Program-made: the position numbers and the translations under genes | Shown: positions 20,782 through 32,616 of the stretch, one piece after another | How positions within the stretch are numbered: position 1 is the first letter of the stretch | Layout: every line of letters begins with the position of its first letter | DNA from: Fulvia fulva | Taxonomy: Eukaryota; Ascomycota; Dothideomycetes; Mycosphaerellales; Mycosphaerellaceae | Assembly: GCF_020509005.1 (NCBI RefSeq) | Contig: NC_063015.1 | Coordinates: 2,356,001 to 2,420,000, forward strand | Length of the DNA: 64,000 nt | Reading direction: 5' to 3' | The notes under the pieces: generated by a model | What the model saw: the letters and a program-made list of their open reading frames with translations, nothing else | Database searches by the model: none | Told to the model about the DNA's origin: nothing

Positions 20782-21900
20782 TTAGTCGTCGTAAGAACCA
20801 ATCTCATTCTGCAGCGCCCACATGTTCCACAACTTGGTAGGGCTTTCACCAGGGACGAAGCTAAGTTCCTCGCGTGCCTGTGTCTGGGAGTATGCCTCAG
20901 TCGGTTCCAACTTCAGCTCTTGCTTCGGTTTCGATACTTGTCGCTTCGGCTCTGGCAGGATGACTCCCTCAGCATATCCGACGATCAAGCCTTGCTGCCT
21001 GGTCGTAATGTCCAGCTCGCGAAGCACAGCATCACAGCCAAGCTTTGCGACTGCAAGGCCAGAGCCAGTGAGCGATCGATCAGGACCTGAAACGAGGAAG
21101 AATGGACCCTTTGGGCCTCCGATCTGCTTGCGATGTACGCCGTTTGTGGTATCGTCGCGTGGCTTTGACTTGGCTAACAACTGGTCCGCGGTAGCACGTA
21201 TTGCAGAATGTGTGAATGCCACCGTCTCTCTGAATGTTTTGGCCAGGTCCGACTCCTCGAGCTCTAGTACACCACCACTTGCTCCCCAGGCTGGATAGCA
21301 TAGGACACCTTGTAGACCTGGCCCTCCGTTCGTGACGGTCTCAATGGTTGCCTCGATTTGTGATCTGCTCCAGCTGTCCTTGGTGTGTACAGAAACGGCA
21401 AGCTCTTTCCCTAGCCGACCTATCAGGCCGAACACATCCATCTTGAGCTGCTTCAATGCCAGCTCCTCTGCTGAATCTGCTAAGAACGCTATCCCAGATA
21501 ATCTCTGCCTGCTGAGCAGCATTTCGAGGTACGACATGATCGATGTGGAGCGAAGAGGACCTGTCGCCAGAACGAGTAGCACACCTGGAGGTGGGCCAAG
21601 GTCTGTTTTGACAGGTTCTGGCGCGATGGCATGATGGCCGTTCTGTGGTGTCGAGATAGGATTGCTCGGCTGATGTTGGTGCTGGGTAGAATGCGTGGCC
21701 AGCGTCTCGATGGACTTCATTGCCGTGCTCGACATGAACGAAGGCGTGTAGGCGGTGCTCGGTCTGCTGCTGTGACCATTTCGATAGTCAAGATACGTCG
21801 ATTTCTTGCCAGAATCGGTGGAGTATACACTGCTCGTCCTGCTCATGTCCCCTGCTCCACTGCCTGGTGCTCCTGCCATCGGTGATCGTGATCGGTCCAT
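20782..21900 (-). CDS. SDR-like (Rossmann-fold) protein of unknown function
   Basis: Single-exon frame of 372 residues with its own ATG at 21900. Residues 1-100 are Ser/Pro/Gln-rich and probably disordered. From about residue 105 the layout resembles a short-chain dehydrogenase/reductase: a hydrophobic strand ending in a Gly-containing turn (GVLLVLATGPLRSTS), helix, ADSAEE, a strand-like LQGVLCYPAWG, then long helices and FLVSGPDRSLTGSGLAVAKLG. The canonical TGxxxGxG and the YxxxK catalytic pair are not evident, so an active oxidoreductase is doubtful. The C-terminus ends PTKLWNMWALQNEIGSYDD. It is the last intact host gene before the transposon block, about 0.9 kb from the first RIPed DNA. 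Confidence 0.75.
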   Translation of the reverse strand: MDRSRSPMAGAPGSGAGDMSRTSSVYSTDSGKKSTYLDYRNGHSSRPSTAYTPSFMSSTAMKSIETLATHSTQHQHQPSNPISTPQNGHHAIAPEPVKTDLGPPPGVLLVLATGPLRSTSIMSYLEMLLSRQRLSGIAFLADSAEELALKQLKMDVFGLIGRLGKELAVSVHTKDSWSRSQIEATIETVTNGGPGLQGVLCYPAWGASGGVLELEESDLAKTFRETVAFTHSAIRATADQLLAKSKPRDDTTNGVHRKQIGGPKGPFFLVSGPDRSLTGSGLAVAKLGCDAVLRELDITTRQQGLIVGYAEGVILPEPKRQVSKPKQELKLEPTEAYSQTQAREELSFVPGESPTKLWNMWALQNEIGSYDD

Positions 21901-22789
21901 GACTATCGATGGCCGTCTGGTGCTTGTGAAAACGAATGACGTTCGAGTGGTCTTGCGAGAGGAGAAAGAGGAGGCAGTCGAGGAAAAGTAGGAAATACTT
22001 GGGATGCTCTATGAGCTACCAAGCATCCTGAAACAGTGGGCCAGACATTCGGCTAGACTTAGTCACGCGTCTGTCCCATGGGCACAGACACTCCCGCGGG
22101 GCGAGGCACGCGAGTGCAGACGTGCTGCTCAGCCTGCTCTTCGATTTGCGTAGAGAAAGGTGTCGGCGATGAGGGATGAGGGCCAGACTCGCAAAGATAC
22201 TGTACATGGTTGTTGAAAGATTCTGCCGCTAGTGCTACTGATCCCGCTGGGCCGTGTGCTTCCAGGAATAGCCATCTCTCGTGTCCAGCGCGTCCAGTCC
22301 GACAGTCAGGATTGGTGGTCACCGTTGTTAAGCAGCTGTGGTCCATGTCGTCGGCCCTCGATCCCCGAATGGAACGGAGGTGAAGTGAGGTCTTGCTGCA
22401 CAGCGCACAGGGACGAGCAGTACATGTACATGTAGTTGTAGTCGCTCCTCGCTCCTCGCTCCTCGCTGCCGATCTTGAGTCTCGATAGCCATATGTCAGA
22501 GCTCGCTTCAGCCACGACTATTCACTCACAAGATCCAAGCGTCTCCCGGCCACACTAAGTCAACTGCAGTCTGCAGTCTGCAGGTACACATCTTCACATC
22601 TTCCACATCCACGGTCGAGCATCAACAATGCCGTGTCATTGCATTGCACATACAGACGTCGGTCAATCTCATACTATCTTGCCCATGCTCCCTCTGACAT
22701 GCTGCGCTGCTGTTCTTCACCATCAGCGAAGACGCGCTGACATGGATCAAGTCCCGAGCTGTGAAAAGATGGCATAACCTTGCAGCGTA
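21901..22789. other. promoter side of the SDR-like gene, last unmutated host DNA
   Basis: No further gene recognised. Short direct repeats of GCTCCTC occur near 22445-22470. CpA and TpG remain common up to about 22780, then vanish abruptly. Confidence 0.45.
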
Positions 22790-23030
22790 AGATGAGATTA
22801 TAAGATTGAAATAAGCGTTATAGGGTGTAAGGATATAATAGGTATTAGCCGAGGACATTGCGATAACTAATTTAGGGTAATAACTTGCCCTATATAAGAG
22901 CTAATAAGGTACTACTTCTAAATAATATAGTTTTCTTTACCTTGTAAACTAATACCCTATACTTTCTAATCGACACCCCTAGTCTTGTAGTTATAAGCCC
23001 GAGTTAAATACTTAGGGTTACTATATATAA
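22790..23030. other. RIP-affected flank between host DNA and Pogo-A
   Basis: AT-rich, TpA-rich stretch with no recognisable element before the Pogo-A terminal sequence. It looks like host or flanking DNA into which RIP has spread from the adjoining repeat. Confidence 0.5.
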
Positions 23031-24009
23031 CGTAAAGCACTAGTAAGCTAGGAATACTAGTAAGCTAGAAATTTTGTCTTAGTACGACTAACTTCTTAAT
23101 TATTATAACGTGCTTTACTACTAAGCGGGCTATACTACCGAGCGGGCCACTTTTGCTAAGAACTATACTACTTCTACTTTAATTACGACGGTATCTTAAT
23201 ACAACGACATCCTATAGAATCGTTACTAGGAGGACAATTCCTCTTTAGATTCTTCGCTATCTAGTAAGTCTACTTAATAGGTACGTACGTTATGCCCCGA
23301 CTCGCTATATCGCTTATACGTCGTAGCCTTAGTACTAGCCGAACACTATCTAGCGACTCTCTACTTACTTCCTACCTCCTAGTATCCTCTAGAGGTATTA
23401 ATTACGACGCCTTATCGAAGGTTAGAGACCCTCTAGACTAAATATCCTTACGCTTTCGTACTTTCCGCTATATAAGGGCCTCGTTAGACTTACGTAGCTT
23501 ACTAATCCCGCTTTATATAAGAGCTATCTAATACGCTATCTCTCTACTCCCTTTTATAAGCTAATATACCCCTTCCTATAACGAGTTTAGTAATAAACCT
23601 ACCCGGGTACGCAGTTTGTTCGTTACTAGTGTCGATTAAGAGTCGAGTTCTTTTATAGTTCGTAGTGTCTTCGACTCCTAAGAGGTAGAGTCCGGAGCTA
23701 GAGGGGTTAGTATACGTAGCTTAATATTAAGCTTATCTATTACTACCTATAGATTGAATAGAACTAAACTAGCGCCTCTAAAGCTCGATAGGATGTTCTT
23801 CTGTCTAAATATAGCGTTATAGGCTACCCGGAAGGCGCGTAGGAACTCTACTTTATCGATATAAGTAATACGCTAGGGTACTAAGCCCGAGAGCTAAGTA
23901 CCGTATACCTTCTTTAAAGACAAATAGTAACCTATATCTAATAGCTAGAGTAAGTACGAGGCGTACGATAGTATAGATAGGGCCAAGATCTTATATTTCT
24001 TATATAGAT
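23031..24009 (-). mobile_element. Pogo-A, Fot1/Pogo DNA transposon, 3' part (RIPed)
   Basis: Outer end sequence CGTAAAGCACTAGTAAGC, with ACTAGTAAGCTAG repeated, recurs inverted at the end of Pogo-B (53.9 kb), so it is the terminal/subterminal repeat. On the minus strand the DDE_1 transposase C-terminal half reads through RIP stops: KVEFLRAFRVAYNAIF, then a basic region (RKRKD), then a knuckle-like KRYSESGHNVRTY in which Cys has become Tyr. The element is continuous in frame with 32617-33225; the LINE-1/Gypsy-A insertion lies between. Confidence 0.8.
23992..24009 (+). repeat. left target-site duplication of LINE-1 (18 bp)
   Basis: TATATTTCTTATATAGAT, identical to 32599-32616. The two copies bracket LINE-1 plus Gypsy-A and lie inside Pogo-A. 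Confidence 0.8.
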
Positions 24010-24036
24010 AGATAGATGATTTATTTACCCGTTATA
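24010..24036 (-). mobile_element. 3' tail of LINE-1, separated by Gypsy-A
   Basis: On the minus strand this is a short tail ending in ATCT repeats, like the tails of LINE-2 and LINE-3. The rest of the element resumes at 31187. Confidence 0.65.
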
Positions 24037-24233
24037 TATTACGGTATAGCCCTACGGCCTACGGCCTTCGGGTCACGTGACTTTATAAATATAACGTAAC
24101 GCCTCGGCTCGGTAAACGTCGCGCTTATCTTCGATACGTACCTTAGCTAGAACTTCTCTTCTCCGTAGAACTTATTCGATTACTTAGCTACGACACCCTT
24201 TTTACCTACCGAGAGTAGCCTAGACCTATATTA
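24037..24233 (+). repeat. left LTR of Gypsy-A (RIPed)
   Basis: Starts TATTACGGTATAGCCC where the right LTR has TGTCACGGTGTAGCCC. Every visible difference in this stretch is CpA/TpG to TpA. Confidence 0.85.
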
Positions 24234-26789
24234 TTAAGTTCTACTACTCTAAATCCCTCTATAGTAAGTACGCGTATTATCGGCGATATTACCGACCGGT
24301 TTACGACACTTTAGTAGGAGTTAGCGAATAAGACCCCGAGTTCGAGGCAGATTATAGTAGTATAATCGGGTGTCCTATATACGTAGGAAGTATATAGAAG
24401 AGGAGGACACAATATAGTTAGTCGTAGACACTTTCGTAGGAGTTCGTCGAGACACGTAGGATCAATATTAACATCCGCCGAACCGTCGAGGATTTAAGAT
24501 AGCCGCGACTATAGCTACCGATAATTACGAACCGTAACCGTAGTAGACCTAATAGAATAATAGAAGTTAGACTATAGTCGCTAGCTAAGATTAGACCTAC
24601 TAGAGACGATAAGCGACGGCGGGTTAATAGTAGAAGACGGAAATTACGTATACGACTCTTAAGACTAAGTACGACCGGCGTAAGCGTATTTACTAATAAG
24701 ATAGAGGACAGGGTAAATCGTCGAGAGTAGATAGGTAGGGAGGCTAGTATACGCCGCTCGACCTGTCGTATACTATGCCCCTAGATCCTATAGAAGATAG
24801 TAAAGGCGCTTAGTTCCGATACGATCTATAAGTATTCAAGCTATATACCTACGAAGAGTTAGCGGCGTTAGTTAAGAAGAGACCTAAAGCTTAGCTTAAT
24901 GTCCTCGACTTTAGAATATAGATATATACTTATAGTAAGGCCTTACTTAAGAACTCTCGCGACCGAGTTATTAACCTAACGGGTAAGAAAGTCAACCTCG
25001 AGGCAGCCCTTTAGTAGGAAAAGGAGGACTCGGAAGAAGCGGCGGGCATTATTAAAGGTCTGACCGTTTAGAACGAGGAAAAGGATAGGCGAATTTAAGA
25101 ACTAGAAGCGGAGGTATAGACTAAGGACGGCGATACGGAAGATGCTATAGCAGAAATCGAGAGCCTATAAGAGGATAATAATACTTAGCGTAGGTTAGTC
25201 GAGAGTCTAAAGTAGCGTATTAAGGAGCTCGAAGTACTTTAGAAGTAATAGTAATAGCCGGAGAGACTAACGACACTAGCTCGCTAGCCCTCTAAGCTAC
25301 GCGCCCTCCTAGATTTACGAAAGAAGGACGTAGGAAACACCCTAGGTGTTCGCGTCAATACGTATATAGAGAAAGTCCTACTACGAGGGCTCGGAACTAC
25401 GCTACTATAACGTACGGCTAGCGCGCTAGGCGGGCGTAGGTAAGAAGTCGAATTTATAGGTATTAATGACTTCGAGACCGCTTACGACGATAGTATCCGT
25501 AATATACGCACATCGACTCTATACTAGTTTATGTTAGGGGGTCTCGGTAGGTTCGGCGACGCTAATAATACGCCTAATCTATACGCGCGTCCTTTTACCC
25601 CTACCCTAACTCTAGGTACGTAGTCTATAAAGTCTATTAACATATCTTAGAAGAACCCTATTAAGGTTCTACCTGTCTTCTACGCCGACCTAAAGAAAGA
25701 CAAGGTCAGCTATATTAAGTAGCGTAAGAAGGTTAGCGAGTACCTACTTATAGAACCTAATCGATCGGATACCGAATTATATATTATATTCTACGGCCTA
25801 GTAGGCACGAACGCTCTCGGCCGTATTCGACCTTATAAGCCCACTATTAAGTATTAGAATGAGGCTCTTAAGATCCTCGACTTATCGTATAGCGACTACT
25901 TCGAGAAGCGTTGTTACCGTAAGGCCTTTTACGAACTCGAATAGAAGTAGGGTAAGAAGTTTAACCTCTTCTATACAAAGTTTTCCGAGTATACGTACTA
26001 CCTTAGGAAGTATACTACTAAGGACGGGCGCGAAGAACTAATAGAGAACCTTAAGGAGAAGATTCTTCTACGTCTACGCGCGAAGATCGCGGGTATACGG
26101 TTTAGGAGCCTAACCGAGATAGAAGATGCTCTCTATAATATCGAGATCGACCTAGACGATATACCGCGCTAGTAGTAGTAACTACCCGGTAAGAAGCTAA
26201 GTAGAGGAGGCTAGACCGGTAGCTAAGGCAACGCGCGACTAGGTTCCTCCGGTAGTACTAGAGGCGGCGGCGGCGGTCGAGGACCTATAGGTAAGCCGCG
26301 TAGCGAGCGTATAGACGAGAAGGTGTACTAGTAGTACGATATAGTAGCCGCTAAGCGTACTAGCTTAATATATCGTAAGCTCACGAAGGATAAAGCGGCG
26401 TACTAGAAGGACAAGACGTTCTACTACGTATATAAGAGCCCGGACTATAACTAGTAGTACCGATCTTACGAATAGTTCTAGTTCCGTAAGGGTAATACTA
26501 GAGGTAACGTAGCTACTACGGTCGACTAGAACCTTATCGACTTCGAACCCTAATAATAGGGAAACGGGGCGACTCTAGACTAAGGCGTATAGTTTAGAGT
26601 ATAGCTATTATTACTATAGCTAACATTACGCCTAGTAAGGATCCTCCTTAGAACATCTATAAGCACCTTATATTAGAAGAACCGAGTATATATCCGTTAG
26701 GCAAAGGCCCGCTAAGGATGTTAGAACCTACGCCGATACCCTAGTAACGAAACAAAAAGGTCAACCTACTATAGCGGTAGACTTCGGAG

Positions 26790-29700
26790 GTAGATATGCC
26801 TAAGGTTATAGATATCGAGACTATAAAGGTCGGAGCAATCAAAGTCGACATCCCGCTACGTAGTAATCGTCTTATTATATACGGTACCGTTAAAGGCAAG
26901 CCTACTAGATACCTAGTAGATCTAGGCGTATAGTCGATCTTTTGTAGTACGAAGTTTATAAAGGATTGTAATCGGACAAAGCTGCCTACTCTATTTAGAA
27001 TCGGTATAGTAGACCCGTCTAAGAAGAACGAAGCTACGGACTACGTAAAAGCGATTCTAGACCTAAACGGTCACGTCGAAGAATTGAACTACTTTATTAC
27101 CGGCATTAAGTATAACTTTATTCTTAGTATACCGTAGGTATAGAAGCACCTACTAGACTTCGGGAACTAGACGAACATCGTTATATTTACGTCTTACTAC
27201 AAAGACTATTACGAAAGAATACTAACGACGGTACGCTATTAACTAGAAAAACAAGCTCGGTAGTAATAGCGTACTAATCGGACAGACGTAGCGGCAATTA
27301 TAGGCATTAACATCTCGTCTATAAGTACTACAGAGGCCGTAGAATGTCTAGAATATTAGCTTAAAGAGGGCTAATAACTATAAGAAGGCTATCTAATTTA
27401 GGAGTAGAATGACGACGCGCTACCTATAACTAAGGAGGAGGCTATAGAAGAAGTTAGTATATAGCTCAGCGCTATAGCAGCGTCCGACTTCTAATAATAT
27501 ATAAAAGGCAAAGACGAAGTAGACCTAGATATATTGCTTCCGCGTAAATTTAAGTCGCGACGTAAGGCCTTCGTTCTACGTATAGGAGACGATACCTTAC
27601 CTCCTTATTATAAAGGAGACGACCTCGCTATCGACTTTGACCTAGGTGCTAAGCTGCCTTTCGCTCGACTATATCTAATGAGCCTATAGGAGCTCGAAGT
27701 CGTAAAGAAGTATATCGACAACTTAAAGGCGAAAGGCAAAATTAGAGAAAGTACTTTACGTATTATATCGCTAGTCATTATTGTTAGAAAGCTAGGTAGT
27801 AGACTACGCGTCTACGTAGACTATAGAGTAGTTAACGCTATTACGATCAAGAACCGATACCCTATCCCGTAGGTTCGAGAGACACTATAGCGAATAAGCG
27901 GGTACTAATACTTCACCGTACTCGATATCGTTACTACCTTTAATAAACTACGTATCCGAGTAGGCGACGAATAGAAGACTATATTTACCTTACGGTATAG
28001 GACCTTTAAGTACCTAGTAGTGCCCTTCGGATTATATAACGCTCCTAGCGTCTTCTAGGCCTATATTAACAAAGCCCTAAGGCCTTACCTTAACGACTTC
28101 GTTACCGTATACCTTAATAATACGATCGTCTTTAGTAGTATAAGAGAGGAGTATATAGAATATATGCTTAAGGTGCTAGACTACTTTATCGATACTAAAC
28201 TACTATTAGACATTACGAAGAGCAAGTTTTTCTAGAAGGAAGTCAAGTACCTTAGTCTAATTATTACTGCCGAAGGTATTAAGATAGACCTAAAGAAGAT
28301 CAAGACGATCCTCGAATAGGAGACACCTAGTAGCGTGAAGGACGTCCTTTCCTTCCTCGGCCTCGCGAACTTCTATCGAAGGTTCGTAGAAGGCTTCTCG
28401 AACATCGTACTACCTATAACTACTCTTACGAAGGGGGTCGGTAGTAAGGACAAGTCAAAGCGACCTACGAAATATACTTAGAACTGGATACTAGAGTGCT
28501 AGTAAGCTTTTAATAGGCTTAAGGCGGAGTTTACGAAGCAACTAGTACTATAGTACTTTGACCTAAGTAAGCCTTACGTTATCGAATACGACGCCTCTAA
28601 TAGATATACCGGTAGCGTTCTTTTATAGATCGGAGAAGACGGACAGCTTCACCTAGTTATATACTATTCGTAGAAGATAGATCTAGCTAAGTATAACTAT
28701 AAGATCTACGATAAGGAGCTTATAGCTATCGTTCGAGCTTTTAAGAAATAGCGGCTAGAGCTAATAGGTAGTAAGACTAGGGTGTTATCTAATTACCGCG
28801 GTCTATAATACTTTATAACTACTAAGTAGCTAAACCGCCGATAAGCACGATAGAGTAAATTCTTGTCCGGGTTCGATTTCTAGATCGAATACCGACTAGG
28901 TAAGCTAGGCGGTAAGCCTAATGCCCTAACACGCCGTACTTAGGACATAGACGCAATAGACGATATTAAGAATAGATAACAAACGGTCTTAAAGGAACGT
29001 AACCTCACCCCTAAAGTATAGGAGTCTCTTAGAGTATTAGTAATAACAACGTATACGAACGCTCGCGACTAATATTAGCTCGCGCTTACCGTACTTAACG
29101 CGAACGAGGCGTCTATTAAGGAAGAGATCTAGAACGCCTACGATTAGGACGAGCTCGTAGTAGTAATTAAGAAAGGCCTATAAGCTAGCGATAGTCGGCT
29201 ACCGTAGAAATTGAACACGTATATCAATCTTAGCGAGTACGAACTGGAGTACGACCTGATTTATATTCAAGGCCGCCTCTACGTACCTAATAGTAGTAAT
29301 ATCCGCGAAGGACTTATAGCCGCTTATTATAATGCCTATATAGCCGGCTACCCGGGGCGCGAGAAGATATACGAGCTAATAACTCGTACGTACTATTAGC
29401 CTAGTATATAGGCTAACATCGTACGATATATAAAGAACTGTTATATATATACTAGAACCAAGGCTTTCTATAATACGTACTAGGGTAACCTTAAGCAAAT
29501 CCTAATACCTAACGGTATATTCGAGGAAGTAGCCCTAGACTATATTATAGCACTTCTAGACAGCTATAGCCCGGAGGGCGTTAAGTATAACAACATCCTT
29601 ACCTTGACATGTCGTCTTATTAAGCGCAAGTACCTTATACTAGTCGTCGACATAGAGCCCGAGATAGCTATAGATATAATTATCCGCTACGTTATTAAGG

Positions 29701-30650
29701 ATCAAGGCCTATTCCGCTCTATCTACTTAGACCGCGGCTCGTAGTAGGTAAGTCGCTTCTAGAAGACACTTTACGAACGCCTAGGCATTAAGTATAAGAT
29801 GTCGATAGTATAGCACCCTTAGACCGATAGTTAGTCTAAGCGTACGAACTAAGTTATAGAGTAGTACCTACGTATATATATCGATTACGCCTAAGACAAC
29901 TAGTACGACTAGCTACTAATAGCGGAGTTTGTTTTAAATAACATAAAAAGTACTACCGGCGTATTACCGTTCTTCGTAACTTTAGGAAGAAACCTAAGAA
30001 TAGAAGTACTTAGTAGATCTACCTATACGGACGTACTACTAGCTACGTAGAAAATTAGCTAGCAAGATATAGACGCTTTCGTAACTTATATAAGCCGTGT
30101 ATATACACATTATATCAACTAGCTTAAGTATATATAAGTATAGCTTAAAGCCGACTATTAGAAATATAGCCGGAGACCTACGCGGTTATATAAGGTAGGA
30201 GATAAGGTTTGGCTAAATTTACGTAATATTCGTACTAAACGACTAGTAAAGAAGCTTGATTATAAGAACGTAGGCCCCTTCACGATTATAAAGAAAGTAG
30301 CGACCGATGTCTACGAACTCGACCTACCTACGAGTATAAGAATATACTACGTGTTCTATACCGACCTACTACGACTATCCGCCGAAGACCCGTTCCCTTT
30401 ATAGACGTACGAACCTACGCTTACCGACGTCGATAGCGAAGTTAAGGAATAGTACGATGCCGTAGTAGTAGTAGACAGTCACTAGACTAGAAAAGCAAAG
30501 AAGAGTATTAGCTATACTATTAAATAGGTAGATAGGTTATATACTAAAGAACCTTATATTAACTTAAAAGGCACTATAGACGAACTTGTGGTAGACTACT
30601 ATTATAAGAACCCTCGCGCTCTAGGACCTCTACGCGGATAGTAAGTACTA
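26790..30650 (+). pseudogene. Gypsy-A pol (protease-RT-RNaseH-integrase-chromodomain), destroyed by RIP
   Basis: The frame is recognisable over about 3.9 kb but punctuated by TAG/TAA at former TGG, CAG and CAA codons. Catalytic changes visible: the second and third residues of the YLDD box are Asn (TGATGA to TAATAA context). Longest stop-free piece is the integrase zinc-binding region near 29.21-29.40 kb. Domain boundaries approximate. Confidence 0.8.
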
Positions 30651-30989
30651 GAGCCTAATATAACCGAGCTAATAGACTCGGCGGACAGTACTAGCGATAC
30701 TAATAACGACGCGACCGGTACCGCCGACGCTAAGTACTAGTCACGATATAACCTAAGGCGTACTAAGGCATAATAAACAGTCACTTCGTTTCTGCGATCT
30801 GCGCCTAGGACTCGCTACCGCTAGTAACGTCGCTTTACTCGTAGCTTAGGCTCGTCTATAGTCGTATCTTTATATATACCGGAGTTTTAGATTATAGAGT
30901 TAGATAGATATACCCTATAGAGCGTTGCTTATTTTGAATTGATAGATACCGCCTCGTAGGCGCTTGAGGCGATTTGAGAAGGGGGGTAG

Positions 30990-31186
30990 TGTCACGGTGT
31001 AGCCCTGCGGCCTACGGCCTTCGGGTCACGTGACTTTGTGAACATGACGTAACGCCTCGGCTCGGCGAACGTCGCGCTTATCTTCGATACGCGCCTTAGC
31101 TAGATCTTCTCTTCTCCGTGGAACTTATTCGATTACTTGGCTACGACAACCTTTTTACCTACCGAGAGCAGCCTAGACCCGTGTCA
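30990..31186 (+). repeat. right LTR of Gypsy-A (not RIPed)
   Basis: TGTCACGGTG...CCGTGTCA, 197 bp, same length as the left LTR, but with CpA and TpG intact. Confidence 0.85.
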
Positions 31187-32598
31187 TTGTGGTGCCCTCC
31201 GGCCTATACGGGTTTATGTCTATATATGTTGCTACATAAGGTAGGAAACCTGTTCCTAGGTAAAAACCTCCTCTCCTTCTCTAATAGCTTCCTTGCCATG
31301 AGTTCTCAGTTTTCCTTCCATTAGGGTGCACTAGTGTCATGGTGGTTAGCCTCTGACTACCTTGTCTGCAACCCTAGAGTTGTCCCCCTCTTCCTGCTCT
31401 CCTCCTCCTTCTTTCTCTCCTCAATCCATCTCTCTGTTTCCCTAGTAAGAGAGAACTGCTCCAAAAATCCTTGGTGGATGATCCACCTTGTAATTCTCTG
31501 GAGGTCTCCCTTATTGCTGATCATGGCTTGGAAGTTTCTGTTCCTTGCCCTTGCCCTCCATTCACCTCTCCCTGCACTCCATTCTTTGCAAACCAGAAGT
31601 CTATGTTCGACATTCTGGGACAGGTAGCCGCATAGGCAACTCTTGTCTTCGATACCTAGGACTTTTCTCTGATGTAGGTATGCCCTGACTCCGATGTGTT
31701 CAGAGCGGATTTGTATTGCTATGCTTGCTTCTGACCTGGTCAGGTCTGAGTACAGTAGGTCGTTGTGGCTACCAAACTGTTGGAGTGCCTTTGGGGTTCC
31801 TGGCCTCTGTGGGGTTCTTGTCCATTCAGTCTTCCAGAGGAGTCCTGCCATCCTTTCAGCTAGAGACTGTTGCTTCTTCCCTTGGCTGGCTGCTGATCCT
31901 CTCCCTTGAGCCCTTCTGTCCTGTTCCTGCTGGGCTAGGTGCAGCTGTTCTGTTAGTTCTTTGAACTTCTGCAGGTCCTGCTGCTTCTGTGGGGCTGGAT
32001 TGGGTCTTGCTTGTCTGTGCCTTCTTGTGCACTGGCTCCTGATTTTGTTGACTGCCTTCTGGATTACTAGCTGGGCTGGGTATGCAGACGTCTTTCCTGC
32101 ATACTGGTATCTCAAACCTTGAAGGTAGAGCTTGGCTGGTGGGGAGCCAGACTCCATTTCGACCACCCTTGTTGGAGTTGACTTGTATGCTCCAAGCACC
32201 TTTTTCAGACAGGAGGCTTGGGCTCTGCTGATGGGATCTGCAATTCTCTTTGGGATCTTGTCTTGGGCTGACCAGATCTGGGCTCCATATAGCATGGCTG
32301 GCTTCACAATGGCCTTGTACATAACCTTTGCTTTCGCAAATGTGGCTCCCCATGTGGAGGCTGTAAGCCTGTCAATTGATTGCCTGTTGTTGTCTGCTCT
32401 TGCCTGTGCTTTCTTGACCTGTGGTCCCCAGCTGAGCTTTGGATCCATCCATATTCCTAGCACCCTTAATTCACTTGAGGGTTCTGTTGTGTGTCCCTGA
32501 ATGGTGATTGGGGCTTGCATATTGTGTCTGTTTCTAGCTCTACTGAAGTGGATGAGTTGATACTTCTCTGGGGCAAATCTGGCTCCATGTTTCCTGGC
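31187..32598 (-). mobile_element. LINE-1 copy, 5'-truncated Tad1-like LINE, not RIPed
   Basis: The minus-strand frame enters at 32598 within the reverse transcriptase (ARKHGARFAPEKYQLIHF) and runs to a stop at 31357. It ends with the C-terminal C-x-C-x8-H-x4-C motif (CLCGYLSQNVEHRLLVC) seen in Tad1-clade LINEs. The 5' end abuts the 18-bp target duplication, so truncation happened at insertion, the usual LINE outcome. The 3' UTR is interrupted by Gypsy-A. CpA/TpG are abundant, in sharp contrast with Pogo-A on the right and Gypsy-A on the left. Confidence 0.85.
31357..32598 (-). pseudogene. C-terminal part of LINE reverse transcriptase ORF (5'-truncated)
   Basis: About 413 codons without a stop: end of the RT fingers/palm, thumb (VLGIWMDPKLSWGPQV), a Gln/Arg-rich linker and the CCHC-like C-terminal motif. 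No endonuclease or RT catalytic box is left, so no activity is expected. Because it is unmutated it serves as a readable reference for the RIPed relatives LINE-2 and LINE-3, whose C-termini align with it (SEHIG, QRKVLG, SQNV). Confidence 0.8.
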
Positions 32599-32616
32599 TA
32601 TATTTCTTATATAGAT
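32599..32616 (+). repeat. right target-site duplication of LINE-1 (18 bp)
   Basis: Identical to 23992-24009. Confidence 0.8.

Larger units (their letters stand above)
24037..31186 (+). mobile_element. Gypsy-A, chromodomain Ty3/Gypsy element, body RIPed
   Basis: 7,150-bp element with 197-bp LTRs. The target duplication is TTGTG on the right and TTATA (its RIPed form) on the left. Read through RIP stops on the + strand, the order is gag (about 24.7-26.6 kb), aspartic protease (YLVDLGVQS near 26.91 kb), reverse transcriptase (27.7-28.4 kb, LRVYVDYRVVN), RNase H (28.5-29.0 kb, YDASNRYTG), integrase (29.2-30.2 kb) and a chromodomain (about 30.5-30.65 kb, LKGTIDELV). A polypurine tract (GAGAAGGGGGG) precedes the right LTR. 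Inactive: in-frame stops abound and the RT YLDD box reads YLNN. Confidence 0.85.
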
